This document shows, piece after piece, positions 8,255 to 17,361 of a stretch of 64,000 nt of DNA (positions are counted from its first letter, which is position 1; every line of letters starts with the position of its first letter). The translations under genes were made by a program, and so were the position numbers. Below the pieces are notes generated by a model. It saw nothing but the letters and a program-made list of their open reading frames with translations. It had not been told where the DNA came from and made no database searches. Location of the stretch: assembly GCA_045546775.1 (NCBI GenBank), contig JAZQDM010000063.1, positions 128,866-192,865 of the forward strand, written 5' to 3'. This DNA is from RGIG3002 sp045546775. GTDB lineage: Bacteria > Bacillota > Clostridia > Lachnospirales > Lachnospiraceae.

Positions 8255-9697
8255 ATGCTTTTTAATTCATTTCAGTTTTTAATCTTTTTTCCGCTTGTGA
8301 CGCTTGTATACTTTTTGATACCGCAAAAAGTGCGCTACGTATGGTTACTGGTTGCAAGTTATTATTTTTATATGTGCTGGAATCCTACGTATGTGCTGTT
8401 GCTTTTGTTCTCTACGGGCGTGACGTATGCAGGAGCTCTTGCGATAGAAAAATATGAGGCAAAAAAGACTTTTTTGGTGCTGACGATTGTGGCAAATTTG
8501 TCGGTGCTGTTTCTCTTTAAATATTTTGATTTTGCGGTGGACAATATCAATGCGGTACTTGGATGGTTTGCAAAGGAACCGATTCGTCCGGCGTTTGATG
8601 TGTTGCTGCCGGTTGGTATTTCTTTTTATACCTTTCAGGCGCTGGGCTATACAATCGATGTGTACCGGAAAGATATTTACGCAGAGAAAAACTTTTTGAA
8701 ATATGCATTGTTTGTGTCGTTCTTTCCGCAGCTTGTGGCAGGGCCGATTGAACGTTCCAAAAACTTGTTAAAACAGTTGAATGAACATCATATGTTTTCG
8801 TACGAACGAATGCGAAAAGGTTTGCTGATTATGCTGTGGGGCTATTTTTTGAAGCTTGTCATCGCAGACCGTGCGGCCATTTTTGTCAATGCAGTATTTG
8901 CAGATTATGTGACGTACGGCGGCCTTTATATTGTTGTGGCTGTGCTTTTGTTTTCGGCTCAAATTTATTGTGATTTTGCCGGATATTCGGTGATTGCCAT
9001 GGGTGCGGCTCTGGTGATGGGCTTCCGTTTGATGGACAACTTCAATGCGCCCTTTTTTGCCAAAAATACAGCTGATTTTTGGAAACGCTGGCACATTTCT
9101 TTGTCCGGGTGGTTCCGGGATTATTTGTATTTTCCGCTTGGAGGAAGCAGGAAAGGTGAATTGCGCAAGCAGTTAAATTTGTTGTTTGTGCTTGTAGTCA
9201 GCGGTTTGTGGCACGGTGCGTCCTGGAATTATGTTTTGTGGGGCGGCGTAAACGGGCTTTTTCAGGTTGGCGGATTTTACTTGCGCAAAATTACCGGCAA
9301 AATCAAGACAAACTTTTTTGTGAATACATATAGAACTTGTATTACGTTCTTTATTTTTTCCGTATCGTTACTCATTTTCCGCGCGGCAAGCGTGAAAGAT
9401 ACGTTTGCTATGATGGGAAGTGTACTGCGAACGGATAATTGGGAAATTGTTGCAAATGGTGATTTGTTCCGTTTGGGATTAAACCAGTGGCATTTTCTGT
9501 TTTTGCTCTTTGCAATTGCGGTGTTGCTTTTTGTGGATTATTTGAAATACAAGGGCATTCATGTGTTTGAAATCGTGGAGACAAAAAATGTATTTGTGCG
9601 GTATGCAGTGTATATGTTTTTACTTTGCATGGTAGTATTTTTCGGAGTGTACGGAGTGGATTATGAAGCAAGTCAATTTATTTACTTCCAATTTTAA
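8255..9697 (+). CDS. MBOAT-family O-acyltransferase (AlgI/DltB-like), second copy
   Basis: A 480-residue polytopic protein with the same architecture as the copy at 1473: LFNSFQFLIFFPLV at the N terminus, FWKRWHISLSGWFRDYLYFPLGG, and GLWHGASWNYVLWGG with the active-site His. Divergence between the two copies is large outside motifs, so they are old paralogs, not a recent duplication. The 3' end overlaps the next gene (SGNH-like) by 35 bases, giving a second complete MBOAT + partner module for polymer acylation. Confidence 0.9.
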   Translation: MLFNSFQFLIFFPLVTLVYFLIPQKVRYVWLLVASYYFYMCWNPTYVLLLLFSTGVTYAGALAIEKYEAKKTFLVLTIVANLSVLFLFKYFDFAVDNINAVLGWFAKEPIRPAFDVLLPVGISFYTFQALGYTIDVYRKDIYAEKNFLKYALFVSFFPQLVAGPIERSKNLLKQLNEHHMFSYERMRKGLLIMLWGYFLKLVIADRAAIFVNAVFADYVTYGGLYIVVAVLLFSAQIYCDFAGYSVIAMGAALVMGFRLMDNFNAPFFAKNTADFWKRWHISLSGWFRDYLYFPLGGSRKGELRKQLNLLFVLVVSGLWHGASWNYVLWGGVNGLFQVGGFYLRKITGKIKTNFFVNTYRTCITFFIFSVSLLIFRAASVKDTFAMMGSVLRTDNWEIVANGDLFRLGLNQWHFLFLLFAIAVLLFVDYLKYKGIHVFEIVETKNVFVRYAVYMFLLCMVVFFGVYGVDYEASQFIYFQF

Positions 9698-11057
9698 AAA
9701 GATGGCAAAACGGCTTCTTGGAGCGGTTTTGTTTGTGTTTGTATTTTTGGGCATTGGAAAGGTTTTGGAGTTTGCATTGAACAACGATACAAATGAGTGG
9801 TCCCGTGTATTGTTTCATGATTTTTATGCAAAAGAAGAAAATATTGATACGCTGTTTCTTGGGTCTTCGCATGTGTATTGCGGTGTGAATCCGGCAATTG
9901 TTTCCAAGGAAGCCGGCACAAGTGCGTTTAATATGGCAACGCCGGCGCAACCGCTTAACGGGTCGTACTACTTGTTGAAAGAGGCGGACAAAAAGCACGA
10001 TATTAAAGAAGTGTATTTGGAACTTTCGTTTGAACTTTTGACCGGAGAATTGGGGCAGTTTAAAACAGCGGACCGTCTGCCGGACAATTGGCGCAATACC
10101 AATTATATGAAGATGTCTTGGAATAAGATGGAATATATGTTGACGATGAGCGAACCGTCTATGTATTATATGACGTTTTTGCCGGCCAGACGTTATTGGA
10201 CTAACATATTTGAGTTCGATAAAGTGAAGGAAACGATACGCCAGAAACGCACGGATGCTTATCGAGATTATTACATGGAAAACATGCTGAACGGCGTTGT
10301 GGAAACGTATGTGGAAGATGGTTTTTATTATTCGGAACACCGGGCAGCAGGCGGCGTACTTTATGATGTTATAAAACCGGAACCGCTGCAGGAAAGACCG
10401 GTTACAGACGATGCACAAGTTTATTTAAAAAAGATTGTTGAGTACTGTGAAAAAGAAAATATAAAACTAACATTGTATGCGGTTCCGATTACCGACTATC
10501 AGGTTTCGGTGAATGGCGATTATGATTTGTATGTAGAGCACATCAGGGAGATTGCGGCGCAGTATGGTTTGGAGTATTATGATTTCAATTTGTGCAAGCA
10601 ATCGGTGTTGGATTTGACAAAGGATGAACTTTTTCGAGACGAAGGGCATCTGAATATATGGGGTGCTGAAAAATTTTCATATGTGTTGGCGCAGTTTATG
10701 AACGAGCAGGAAAACGGTACTTTTGTGTATGAAAATTATTTTTATCCGTCGTACAAAGAAAAGATTGCAAACGGAAGAGAGCGTATCATGGGCCTCGTAG
10801 TAGAAAAATACGAGGAAGCGTTTGAAGGGAAAGCTGGCTTTTGTATTACTCCGGTGCATAATTTGAAAGAGAATGACATACAATATCAAATCTCTTTGCT
10901 GGATGAAAACGGAAACAAACAAATTGTGTACGAATGGTATTCACCGACGACACAACATGCTGAGTTTTTGCTTGCGCCGGAAGGAAAAGTTTTGTGTATC
11001 GAGGCAAGACCGGAAGGGGAGAAAAACGCCACAAATACTGTGCAAATTGCTTATTGA
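9663..11057 (+). CDS. Membrane-anchored SGNH-like protein, partner of second MBOAT
   Basis: 464 residues, one N-terminal membrane anchor (about 15-38), then an SGNH-type domain: TLFLGSSHVYCGVN carries GSSH with the probable nucleophile, and RDEGHLNIWG near residue 325 gives the Asp-x-x-His equivalent (DEGH). The fold resembles DltD/AlgX-like acyl carriers. The start inside the end of the MBOAT gene (GGAG at about 9652) implies translational coupling. An alternative ATG at 9702 lacks a ribosome site. The C-terminal 110 residues after about residue 360 have no recognisable motif and may bind glycan. Confidence 0.78.
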   Translation: MKQVNLFTSNFKKMAKRLLGAVLFVFVFLGIGKVLEFALNNDTNEWSRVLFHDFYAKEENIDTLFLGSSHVYCGVNPAIVSKEAGTSAFNMATPAQPLNGSYYLLKEADKKHDIKEVYLELSFELLTGELGQFKTADRLPDNWRNTNYMKMSWNKMEYMLTMSEPSMYYMTFLPARRYWTNIFEFDKVKETIRQKRTDAYRDYYMENMLNGVVETYVEDGFYYSEHRAAGGVLYDVIKPEPLQERPVTDDAQVYLKKIVEYCEKENIKLTLYAVPITDYQVSVNGDYDLYVEHIREIAAQYGLEYYDFNLCKQSVLDLTKDELFRDEGHLNIWGAEKFSYVLAQFMNEQENGTFVYENYFYPSYKEKIANGRERIMGLVVEKYEEAFEGKAGFCITPVHNLKENDIQYQISLLDENGNKQIVYEWYSPTTQHAEFLLAPEGKVLCIEARPEGEKNATNTVQIAY

Positions 11058-11101
11058 TATGATATACTAACGAAAGAATGATTTTTTTGATAGGAGTCGC
11101 A

Positions 11102-12232
11102 ATGATTTATTTTAACGTGCCGCCTCATGTAGGCCGGGAATTGGATTATATAAACGAAGCAGTAAAAAATCATAAAATATGCGGAGATGGTGAGTTTACC
11201 AAAAAGTGTAACCGCTGGTTCGAAGAAAAAACAGGGACGAAGAAATGTCTGTTGACGACGTCTTGTACGCATGCCACAGAGCTTGCGGCGTTATTGTGTA
11301 ATATTGAACCGGGGGATGAAGTAATCATGCCTTCGTATACGTTTGTGTCTACGGCGGACGCGTTTGTTTTGCGCGGTGCGGTACCGGTGTTTGTAGACAT
11401 CCGGCCGGATACGATGAATATCGATGAAACATTGATAGAAGAGGCCATTACTGAAAAGACAAAAGCAATCGTGCCGGTGCATTATGCAGGTGTTTCCTGT
11501 GAGATGGACACGATTATGGACATTGCAAAGCGTCACAATCTTTATGTGATTGAGGATGCAGCGCAGGGTGTTATGTCAACCTACAAAGGGAAAGCGCTTG
11601 GAACAATCGGTGACTTTGGCTGTTACAGTTTCCATGAGACAAAAAATTATAGTATGGGGGAAGGCGGTGCTCTTTTAATCCGGGATGAGAAGTTTGTGGA
11701 AGAGGCAGAAATTATCCGCGAAAAAGGAACAAACCGCAGTAAGTTTTATCGGGGACAGATTGATAAATATACATGGGTGAATTTTGGTTCGTCCTATTTG
11801 CCGAGTGAGCTGAATGCAGCATATTTGCTTGCGCAGCTTGATGTGGCAGAGGAAGTAAACGATGACAGACTGCGCAACTGGGAGTTGTATTATCGTCTTC
11901 TTTCTCCGTTGGAAGAGGCAGGAAAGCTGGAACTTCCGACTGTGCCGGAAGGCTGTGTGCACAACGCTCATATGTTTTATATAAAGGCAAAAGATGTGGA
12001 GGAGCGAAGCGAGCTGATTGCTTATTTAAAGGAACGGGATATTATGTCGGTATTCCACTACATTCCGCTCCACAGTTCCCCGGCAGGCAAAAAGTTTGCA
12101 AGATTTCATGGTGAAGATGTGTATACGACAAAAGAGAGTGAGAGGCTGTTGCGTCTTCCGATGTACTATGGATTGCAGGCGCAAGAGGTACAAAATATTT
12201 CAGACGCTGTGAAAGCATTTTACGGAGTATAA
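11102..12232 (+). CDS. wecE: dTDP-4-amino-4,6-dideoxygalactose transaminase
   Basis: 376 residues of the DegT/DnrJ/EryC1/StrS aminotransferase family, very close to enterobacterial WecE/RffA along its length: FNVPPHVGRELDYI, CGDGEFTKKC, GDEVIMPSYTFVSTADAFVL, RPDTMNIDETLIEEAIT, SFHETKNYS with PLP-binding Lys181, and HYIPLHSSPAGKKF. It converts dTDP-4-keto-6-deoxyglucose (the RfbB product) to dTDP-Fuc4N with glutamate and PLP in the cytosol. The ATG at 11102 follows AGGAG; an upstream in-frame ATG at 11078 does not. RfbA and RfbB, encoded 17 kb downstream, supply the substrate. Confidence 0.9.
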   Translation: MIYFNVPPHVGRELDYINEAVKNHKICGDGEFTKKCNRWFEEKTGTKKCLLTTSCTHATELAALLCNIEPGDEVIMPSYTFVSTADAFVLRGAVPVFVDIRPDTMNIDETLIEEAITEKTKAIVPVHYAGVSCEMDTIMDIAKRHNLYVIEDAAQGVMSTYKGKALGTIGDFGCYSFHETKNYSMGEGGALLIRDEKFVEEAEIIREKGTNRSKFYRGQIDKYTWVNFGSSYLPSELNAAYLLAQLDVAEEVNDDRLRNWELYYRLLSPLEEAGKLELPTVPEGCVHNAHMFYIKAKDVEERSELIAYLKERDIMSVFHYIPLHSSPAGKKFARFHGEDVYTTKESERLLRLPMYYGLQAQEVQNISDAVKAFYGV

Positions 12233-12244
12233 AGAGAACGGATT

Positions 12245-13318
12245 ATGAAGACAATGAATGTGTTAGTTCTTGGCGTGGGCGGTAACGTCAGTCAGGGAAT
12301 TATAAAAGCACTGAAAAACTCTGATTTTGGTGAGACAAAATTGCATATTATCGGTGCGTGCATCAGCCCCGACTCGTTGGGACTTTATATGTGTGACAAA
12401 GGGATGATTTCCCCGTATGCAAACGAGGAACGTTTCCTTCCGTGGCTGATTGACGTGTGCAACCGGGAAAAGGTAGATGTGGTACTGACCGGTGTGGAAG
12501 AGAATATTATGGCGATTTCTAAGCAATACGCCCGCTTTTGCGCTGAGACAAAAGCTGTTTTTGTGGCCTCCGATTTGGATAAATTGGAAATTGGTCTGGA
12601 TAAATATTTGACTTGTGAATGGCTTCGTGAAAAAGGTTTACATTTTCCGAAGTATTGTCTGCTGGAAGACAAAGATGCGGTACAGGCGCTTGTGGAAGAG
12701 TGTGGGTATCCGTTGATTGCAAAACCGCGCGTTGGAAAAGGTTCAAGCGGTGTTCGAAAAATTACATGCTGCGAAGAACTGGATGCAATCGGAACGTTAC
12801 AAGATTATGTGTTGCAGGAATGTGTGGGTGACGAGACGAAAGAATATACAGTTGGCTGCTATGTGGACAAACAAGGCATCAATCGGGAGACAATCGTGAT
12901 GCACAGACGACTGGAACACGGTTCTACGGCGATTGCCAGTGTAGTGCAGGATGAGGCAGTAAAGGCAGAAGCAAACCGCATATGTGCAGCGTTCGCACCA
13001 AAAGGACCACTTAACATACAGATGCGGAAAAACGATGCCGGAGAGGCTGTGTGCTTTGAACTGAACGTCCGCTTTTCGGGGACGACGCCGATGCGGACAC
13101 AATTTGGCTTTAAAGACGTAGAAGCGCTAATCAAAGAATATATATTTAAACAGGATATTGATGATTGTTTTCAAGTGCGGGAAGGAACAGCTTGCCGCTA
13201 TACGAATGAGTTTTATGTGGTAGGCAATCCCATTGCGACTATGGAAGAAAACGAAGCAATTGCCGATATGAAACCGTTTGAATTCCGCACAGAAACGATG
13301 GGAGTAGACAAGCGGTAA
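12245..13318 (+). CDS. ATP-grasp ligase-like protein (CarB/PylC type)
   Basis: 357 residues. An N-terminal Rossmann-like segment (NVLVLGVGGNVSQGI) is followed by an ATP-grasp core: PLIAKPRVGKGSSGV as the Lys-containing phosphate loop, LQECVGDETKEYTV, and ELNVRFSGTTPMRTQFGF as the Mg-binding Glu/Asn segment. The family joins a carboxylate to an amine through an acyl phosphate. It sits 12 bases after wecE, so a tempting role is attaching an amino acid or other acid to the new 4-amino group, but this is inference. It could also be a biotin-carboxylase-like enzyme of other specificity. Confidence 0.75.
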   Translation: MKTMNVLVLGVGGNVSQGIIKALKNSDFGETKLHIIGACISPDSLGLYMCDKGMISPYANEERFLPWLIDVCNREKVDVVLTGVEENIMAISKQYARFCAETKAVFVASDLDKLEIGLDKYLTCEWLREKGLHFPKYCLLEDKDAVQALVEECGYPLIAKPRVGKGSSGVRKITCCEELDAIGTLQDYVLQECVGDETKEYTVGCYVDKQGINRETIVMHRRLEHGSTAIASVVQDEAVKAEANRICAAFAPKGPLNIQMRKNDAGEAVCFELNVRFSGTTPMRTQFGFKDVEALIKEYIFKQDIDDCFQVREGTACRYTNEFYVVGNPIATMEENEAIADMKPFEFRTETMGVDKR

Positions 13319-13359
13319 GTAAGGAGCTTGCGTAAGGCAGGCGGATATGGAAAACGACG

Positions 13360-14076
13360 ATGCGTATATGTTTTTTTACAGATATTCATGGAAACGGCTA
13401 TGCGTTTGATGCTTTTTTGGACGAGCTTAGCAAAAAAAAGAATGATATAGTAATATTCGGCGGAGATTTTGCCGGGTATTATTACGATGCGGACCGCATT
13501 ATCTCTAGAGTGAGAGAACTGCGGTTTACATGCGTTTTAGGAAACCACGACAGTATGTTTTTGGAGCTTCTTGACGGAAAGCGCGAGTTGGCGTCGCTGA
13601 CAGGACGCTATGGCAGTTCTTATGAACGTTTGCAGAAAACGATTCGGGAAGAAAACAAGCAGTTTTTGCGAAGTCTTCCGCCTTTTTTGGAGCTGGAAGA
13701 AGACGGAATCAGGATGGGCTTTTTTCACGGTTCCCCACGCAACTATTTAAACGACCGGATTTATCCGGATACGGAAATTAGTTTGCCGGAAGAAATGGAG
13801 TTGTTTGAGAAGTACGATGTGGTGTTTTGCGGGCATACCCACCATAAACTTGTAAAACAAATCGGCAAGACGCTGCTGATTAATCCGGGAAGTGCCGGAC
13901 AGCAAAGGGATGGGAAAGGCACATCGTATGTGATTTTTGATACAAAAACAAGAAACTACGAAATTTGTACGTTTGATTATGATATAGAGAAGCTGGAAGC
14001 AGATGTGGAGCGGCTGGAAAGCAATGACCAAGTGATGCGGGAGCGGCTCAAAGAAGTGCTTCGGCGAAATAGATAA
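13360..14076 (+). CDS. Calcineurin-like metallophosphoesterase (YfcE-type)
   Basis: 238 residues with the full metal-site series: FTDIHGN (DxH), FGGDFAG (GDxxG), LGNHDS (GNHD), FFHGSPR and FCGHTHHK (GHxH). These are cytosolic dinuclear-metal phosphodiesterases or phosphatases. The ribosome site is weak. Co-transcription with wecE and the ATP-grasp gene suggests it removes phosphate from a sugar or nucleotide by-product of that branch; the substrate is unknown. Confidence 0.85.
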   Translation: MRICFFTDIHGNGYAFDAFLDELSKKKNDIVIFGGDFAGYYYDADRIISRVRELRFTCVLGNHDSMFLELLDGKRELASLTGRYGSSYERLQKTIREENKQFLRSLPPFLELEEDGIRMGFFHGSPRNYLNDRIYPDTEISLPEEMELFEKYDVVFCGHTHHKLVKQIGKTLLINPGSAGQQRDGKGTSYVIFDTKTRNYEICTFDYDIEKLEADVERLESNDQVMRERLKEVLRRNR

Positions 14077-14104
14077 AAAGTGTTACTGCGAGGAGGACAA
14101 GGTA

Positions 14105-15052
14105 ATGCGTAAAATTTCTTTTGTCATTCCGTGCTACGGTTCGGAAAATACCATTGAACATGTGGTACATGGAATTGAACAGATTGTAAGAAAAGAAGAT
14201 GACTACGAAGTGATTTTGGTGAATGACTGTTCGCCGGATAACGTGTGGGAAAAAATACAGGGATTGTGCAAGGCAAATCCGAAAGTGCAGGGTATTTGTC
14301 TTTCCAAAAATTTTGGTCAGCATGCGGCGTTGCTTGCCGGATATAAACAGTGCAGTGGCGATTTGGTTGTGTCGCTGGACGATGACGGGCAGACACCGGT
14401 AGAGGAAGTGTACCGTCTTATTGATGTGGCAGCAGAGGGCGCGGATGTAGCCATGGCATATTACCCGAATAAGATGCACAACAAGTTCCGCAATATCGGA
14501 AGTAAAATCAATCAGGTAATGGCAGTGCAGCTTGTAGGTATGCCAAAAGACATTATCAATACAAGTTATTTTTGTATGCACCGTTTTGTGGTGGAAGAAA
14601 TGTTGCGTTATACAAATGCGTATCCGTATATTCCGGGATTGATTTGCCGCACTACAAAAAACATCAAAAATGTGGCCATTGACCACAAGGAACGGGAGTC
14701 CGGACATTCCGGTTACACCATGAAGAAGCTGTTGGGACTTTGGTTTAACGGATTTACGGCATTTTCCATCAAACCCCTTCGGCTGGCTACTGCCACGGGA
14801 TGTATTTGTGCGATTGCCGGTTTTATATTCGGTTTTGTTACAATTATCCGGAAACTGGTAGACCCGGCTGTGGTAATCGGTTGGAGCTCGCTTGTGGCAT
14901 TGCTTGTATTTATCGGCGGAATGATTATGCTGATGCTTGGTCTGATCGGAGAATACATCGGAAGAATATATATTTGCATGAACAATAGCCCGCAGTATGT
15001 CATCAAAGAAAAAACAGGTGTGGAGCATGAACAGGATAAAAACAATAATTAA
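14105..15052 (+). CDS. Polyprenyl-phosphate glycosyltransferase (GtrB/ArnC-like)
   Basis: 315 residues. The GT2 domain (SFVIPCYGSENTIE, VNDCSPDNVWEKI, SLDDDGQTP as the DxD site, SKNFGQHAALLAGY) is followed by two C-terminal membrane helices (about 230-295). This is the GtrB/ArnC/DPM1 type-II plan: it transfers a sugar from a nucleotide donor to undecaprenyl phosphate on the cytosolic face. The 3' end overlaps the next small membrane gene by 26 bases, tying it to flippase-like partners. Confidence 0.88.
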   Translation: MRKISFVIPCYGSENTIEHVVHGIEQIVRKEDDYEVILVNDCSPDNVWEKIQGLCKANPKVQGICLSKNFGQHAALLAGYKQCSGDLVVSLDDDGQTPVEEVYRLIDVAAEGADVAMAYYPNKMHNKFRNIGSKINQVMAVQLVGMPKDIINTSYFCMHRFVVEEMLRYTNAYPYIPGLICRTTKNIKNVAIDHKERESGHSGYTMKKLLGLWFNGFTAFSIKPLRLATATGCICAIAGFIFGFVTIIRKLVDPAVVIGWSSLVALLVFIGGMIMLMLGLIGEYIGRIYICMNNSPQYVIKEKTGVEHEQDKNNN

Positions 15053-15377
15053 ATTGCAAATCGTTGTATTGATATATACGTTTGCCAGTATTTTTGCGAA
15101 GCTGGCATCCGCGGAGTCCTTTTTGAGCATCCGGTTTTTGCTTTTTACGGGGCTTGAACTGGTTGTTCTGTTTGGTTATGCATTGCTCTGGCAGCAGGTG
15201 ATTAAGAAGACAGAGCTTTCGGTTGCCTATGCAAACCGGGAAATGTATTTGTTTTGGTCACTTTTGTGGGCGGTATTGTTTTTTCAAAATGAAATTACGC
15301 CTGCAAACATTTTCGGATGTGTGCTTGTTGTGATAGGTACACTTGTTATTACGCAGGAGGAACAGCATGGAAATTAA
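15027..15377 (+). CDS. Small EamA/SMR-like membrane protein (ArnE/F-like), first subunit
   Basis: 116 residues with four predicted membrane segments (LQIVVLIYTFASIFAKL, FTGLELVVLFGYALLW, FWSLLWAVLFF, IFGCVLVVIGTLVIT). Size and the E-x-x-L-x-x-I pattern before the last helix fit half-transporters of the DMT superfamily such as ArnE/ArnF, which flip undecaprenyl-linked aminoarabinose as a heterodimer. The ATG at 15027 has GTGGAG upstream; the longer ATG at 14997 does not. It overlaps genes on both sides, so the three products are made together. Confidence 0.7.
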   Translation: MNRIKTIIKLQIVVLIYTFASIFAKLASAESFLSIRFLLFTGLELVVLFGYALLWQQVIKKTELSVAYANREMYLFWSLLWAVLFFQNEITPANIFGCVLVVIGTLVITQEEQHGN

Positions 15378-15708
15378 TATCTATTTTTTGCTTTATGTCT
15401 GTTCTGTGACTTTGGCGGCGGTGTCCCAAATATTGCTAAAAAAGAGCGCGTTAAAGCAACACGATGGTATTGTAAAAGAATATATAAATCCGTACGTTAT
15501 CGGTGGGTATGCACTAACCGGCATCTCCATGATTTTGACGATTTTTGCATTCCGTGGATTGGAGTACAAAAACGGTCCGGTCATTGAGTCGTTTGGCTAT
15601 GTGCTTGTGATGATTTTTGGTATTTTTGTTTTTAAGGAAAAGCTGACAAAGAAAAAAGTAATTGGCTCGGTTTTGATTATGGCAGGTATTTTTGTATATT
15701 ACTTGTAA
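15367..15708 (+). CDS. Small EamA/SMR-like membrane protein (ArnE/F-like), second subunit
   Basis: 113 residues and four membrane segments: VTLAAVSQILLKKSAL is the typical first helix with the conserved Gln-x-x-x-K-x-A, and the last helix VIGSVLIMAGIFVYY is preceded by KEKLTKKK. It starts after AGGAGG and overlaps the first subunit by 11 bases. Two different adjacent subunits with GtrB/ArnC upstream reproduce the arnC-arnE-arnF logic: load a lipid, then flip it. Confidence 0.75.
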   Translation: MEINIYFLLYVCSVTLAAVSQILLKKSALKQHDGIVKEYINPYVIGGYALTGISMILTIFAFRGLEYKNGPVIESFGYVLVMIFGIFVFKEKLTKKKVIGSVLIMAGIFVYYL

Positions 15709-15718
15709 GGTGAAAAAC

Positions 15719-17278
15719 ATGGAAAAAGAATTGGATTTGTTGAAAATGTTTATGAATAAAATAACAAGGCAGACAAAAGTATGTTTTGTGACAGCGCTTG
15801 TAACGGGGTTCGTGACGCATATGTATATGTTGACGCACAAATTGCCGAACTGGGATGATTTGACTTGTTTTGCCAATGGCGGACAGTCTACGTCGGCAGG
15901 CCGCTGGTTGATACAATATTTCAAAGATATCCCAACAAAGTGGAGCAATCCGTGGATTAACGGAAGCCTTGCTATTTTGCTTCTGGCGGTTTGCTGTTGC
16001 CTTATTTTGTCTATACTGGAATTAAAAAGCATTACATCCGCAGTTCTTGTGCCGGTTTTGTTTTTGACCTTTCCAAGCGTGGCATCTACGATGACTTTTA
16101 TGTTTACGGTGGATCTGTATTTTGTCGGACTGTTGTTTGCCATATTGGCTGTTTATGTGACAAAGAAATATAGATACGGTTTCATTCCGGCTGTCTTTTT
16201 GGCGATTGCCAGTATGGCGATGTATCAGGCGTATATCTGTTTTACGATTACGTTGTTTGTTTTTTGGATTTTCAAGGTTGCATTACAAAAAGAGAACACA
16301 AAAGAAATTTTGTTGCCGATTGGCAAAGCGATTGGTGTTTTGGCAGTGGGTGTGTTGCTTTATGTTGTTTTGACAAAGGTATTGTGTCCGGATATGACAA
16401 GCAATAACTATGCAGGGATGGCCACGATGGGACAGATTTCTGTTACGGAGCTTCCGCTGCAGATTGCCAGAAGTTATAAACGGTTTTTGGAATATTTTGT
16501 TTGGAAGCCATTTAGTTATGTGTCCCCAGCGGGACAGGCAGTCAATATTTTGGTATGTGTTTTGCTTGTAGTGTGTGGCTGTGCGATTGTTGTTTCCAAA
16601 AAATTGTGGAAGAAAAAAGTATCCATGCTTATTTGCGCGCTGACGATGCTTGCGGCACCGCTTGGTATGGCATTTATTTATGTGATGTCTCCCGAGGCAA
16701 GTTTTTCCACGCTGATGATGTACCAATATGTGTTATTGTACATATTGCTTCTTGTGATGATGGAGTTGCTTGTGCGGGAAAAGGTCAAAGAGACATTTAA
16801 AAAGGCAGTATGTGCCGGTTGTGTGGGTGCGCTTTTGTTAACCGGATGCTTCCATTATACAGCCACGGGGGAAGCCTATTTCCGTATGGATTTGGCAATG
16901 ACGAGAGTAACGGCGTATTACAATCGTCTAATATCCCGTTTGGAGTTGGAAGGATATGTGTACGGCGAGCCGTTTTTGCTTGCGGGTCATTCGCAGGATG
17001 GGGATGAGCTTTTGCTGGCACCGGAACATTATAATATGAACGATGCTATGTTTCAGGATTTCTCGGGAATCAGTCCGGAATACGGATTGCTGACATCGGG
17101 TGTAAGAGAACAGTTTTTGCGCATTTATCTCGGTTTGGAAGTGCCATGGATGAGCGATGCGGAAAAAATGCAAATATGGGAAAGTGAACAATTTGAAGAA
17201 ATGCCGATTTACCCGCAGGAAGGTTGTGTGCAAAAAATCGGAGAAGTCTGGGTGTTAAAAATAAGTCCCGGCGCTTGA
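15719..17278 (+). CDS. GtrII-like polytopic glucosyltransferase-domain protein
   Basis: 519 residues, about 10-11 membrane helices and a C-terminal extracytoplasmic tail of about 130 residues. The N-terminal loop after helix 1 has NWDDLTCFANGG and GRW, matching the acidic catalytic loop of GtrII-type (Glucos_trans_II) enzymes, which use undecaprenyl-phosphate-sugar outside the membrane to decorate a polymer. ATG 15719 follows TAAGGTG. Position between GtrB/ArnEF-like and GtrA supports the call. Sugar specificity is not readable. Confidence 0.75.
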   Translation: MEKELDLLKMFMNKITRQTKVCFVTALVTGFVTHMYMLTHKLPNWDDLTCFANGGQSTSAGRWLIQYFKDIPTKWSNPWINGSLAILLLAVCCCLILSILELKSITSAVLVPVLFLTFPSVASTMTFMFTVDLYFVGLLFAILAVYVTKKYRYGFIPAVFLAIASMAMYQAYICFTITLFVFWIFKVALQKENTKEILLPIGKAIGVLAVGVLLYVVLTKVLCPDMTSNNYAGMATMGQISVTELPLQIARSYKRFLEYFVWKPFSYVSPAGQAVNILVCVLLVVCGCAIVVSKKLWKKKVSMLICALTMLAAPLGMAFIYVMSPEASFSTLMMYQYVLLYILLLVMMELLVREKVKETFKKAVCAGCVGALLLTGCFHYTATGEAYFRMDLAMTRVTAYYNRLISRLELEGYVYGEPFLLAGHSQDGDELLLAPEHYNMNDAMFQDFSGISPEYGLLTSGVREQFLRIYLGLEVPWMSDAEKMQIWESEQFEEMPIYPQEGCVQKIGEVWVLKISPGA

Positions 17279-17281
17279 AAC

Positions 17282-17310
17282 TTGTAATTTGTCGAAAAAT
17301 CCCGTATAGT
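17282..17310 (+). promoter_or_regulatory. Internal promoter before gtrA-like gene
   Basis: TTGTAA (17282-17287), 17-bp spacer, TATAGT (17305-17310), in the 83-base gap after the GtrII-like gene. It would let gtrA and ugd be expressed apart from the upstream genes. Confidence 0.6.
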
Positions 17311-17361
17311 AGTAAAGAATGTGGTGTGTGAAAACTAAGAGGAGCGAAAGAGAGGACATAG

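Noticed and set aside
14048..15130. Long minus-strand open frame (360 codons) opposite the GtrB-like gene
   Set aside because: It is antisense to a clear GT2 gene, its translation is His/Cys/Arg-rich without domains, and it has no ribosome site. A shadow of codon bias.
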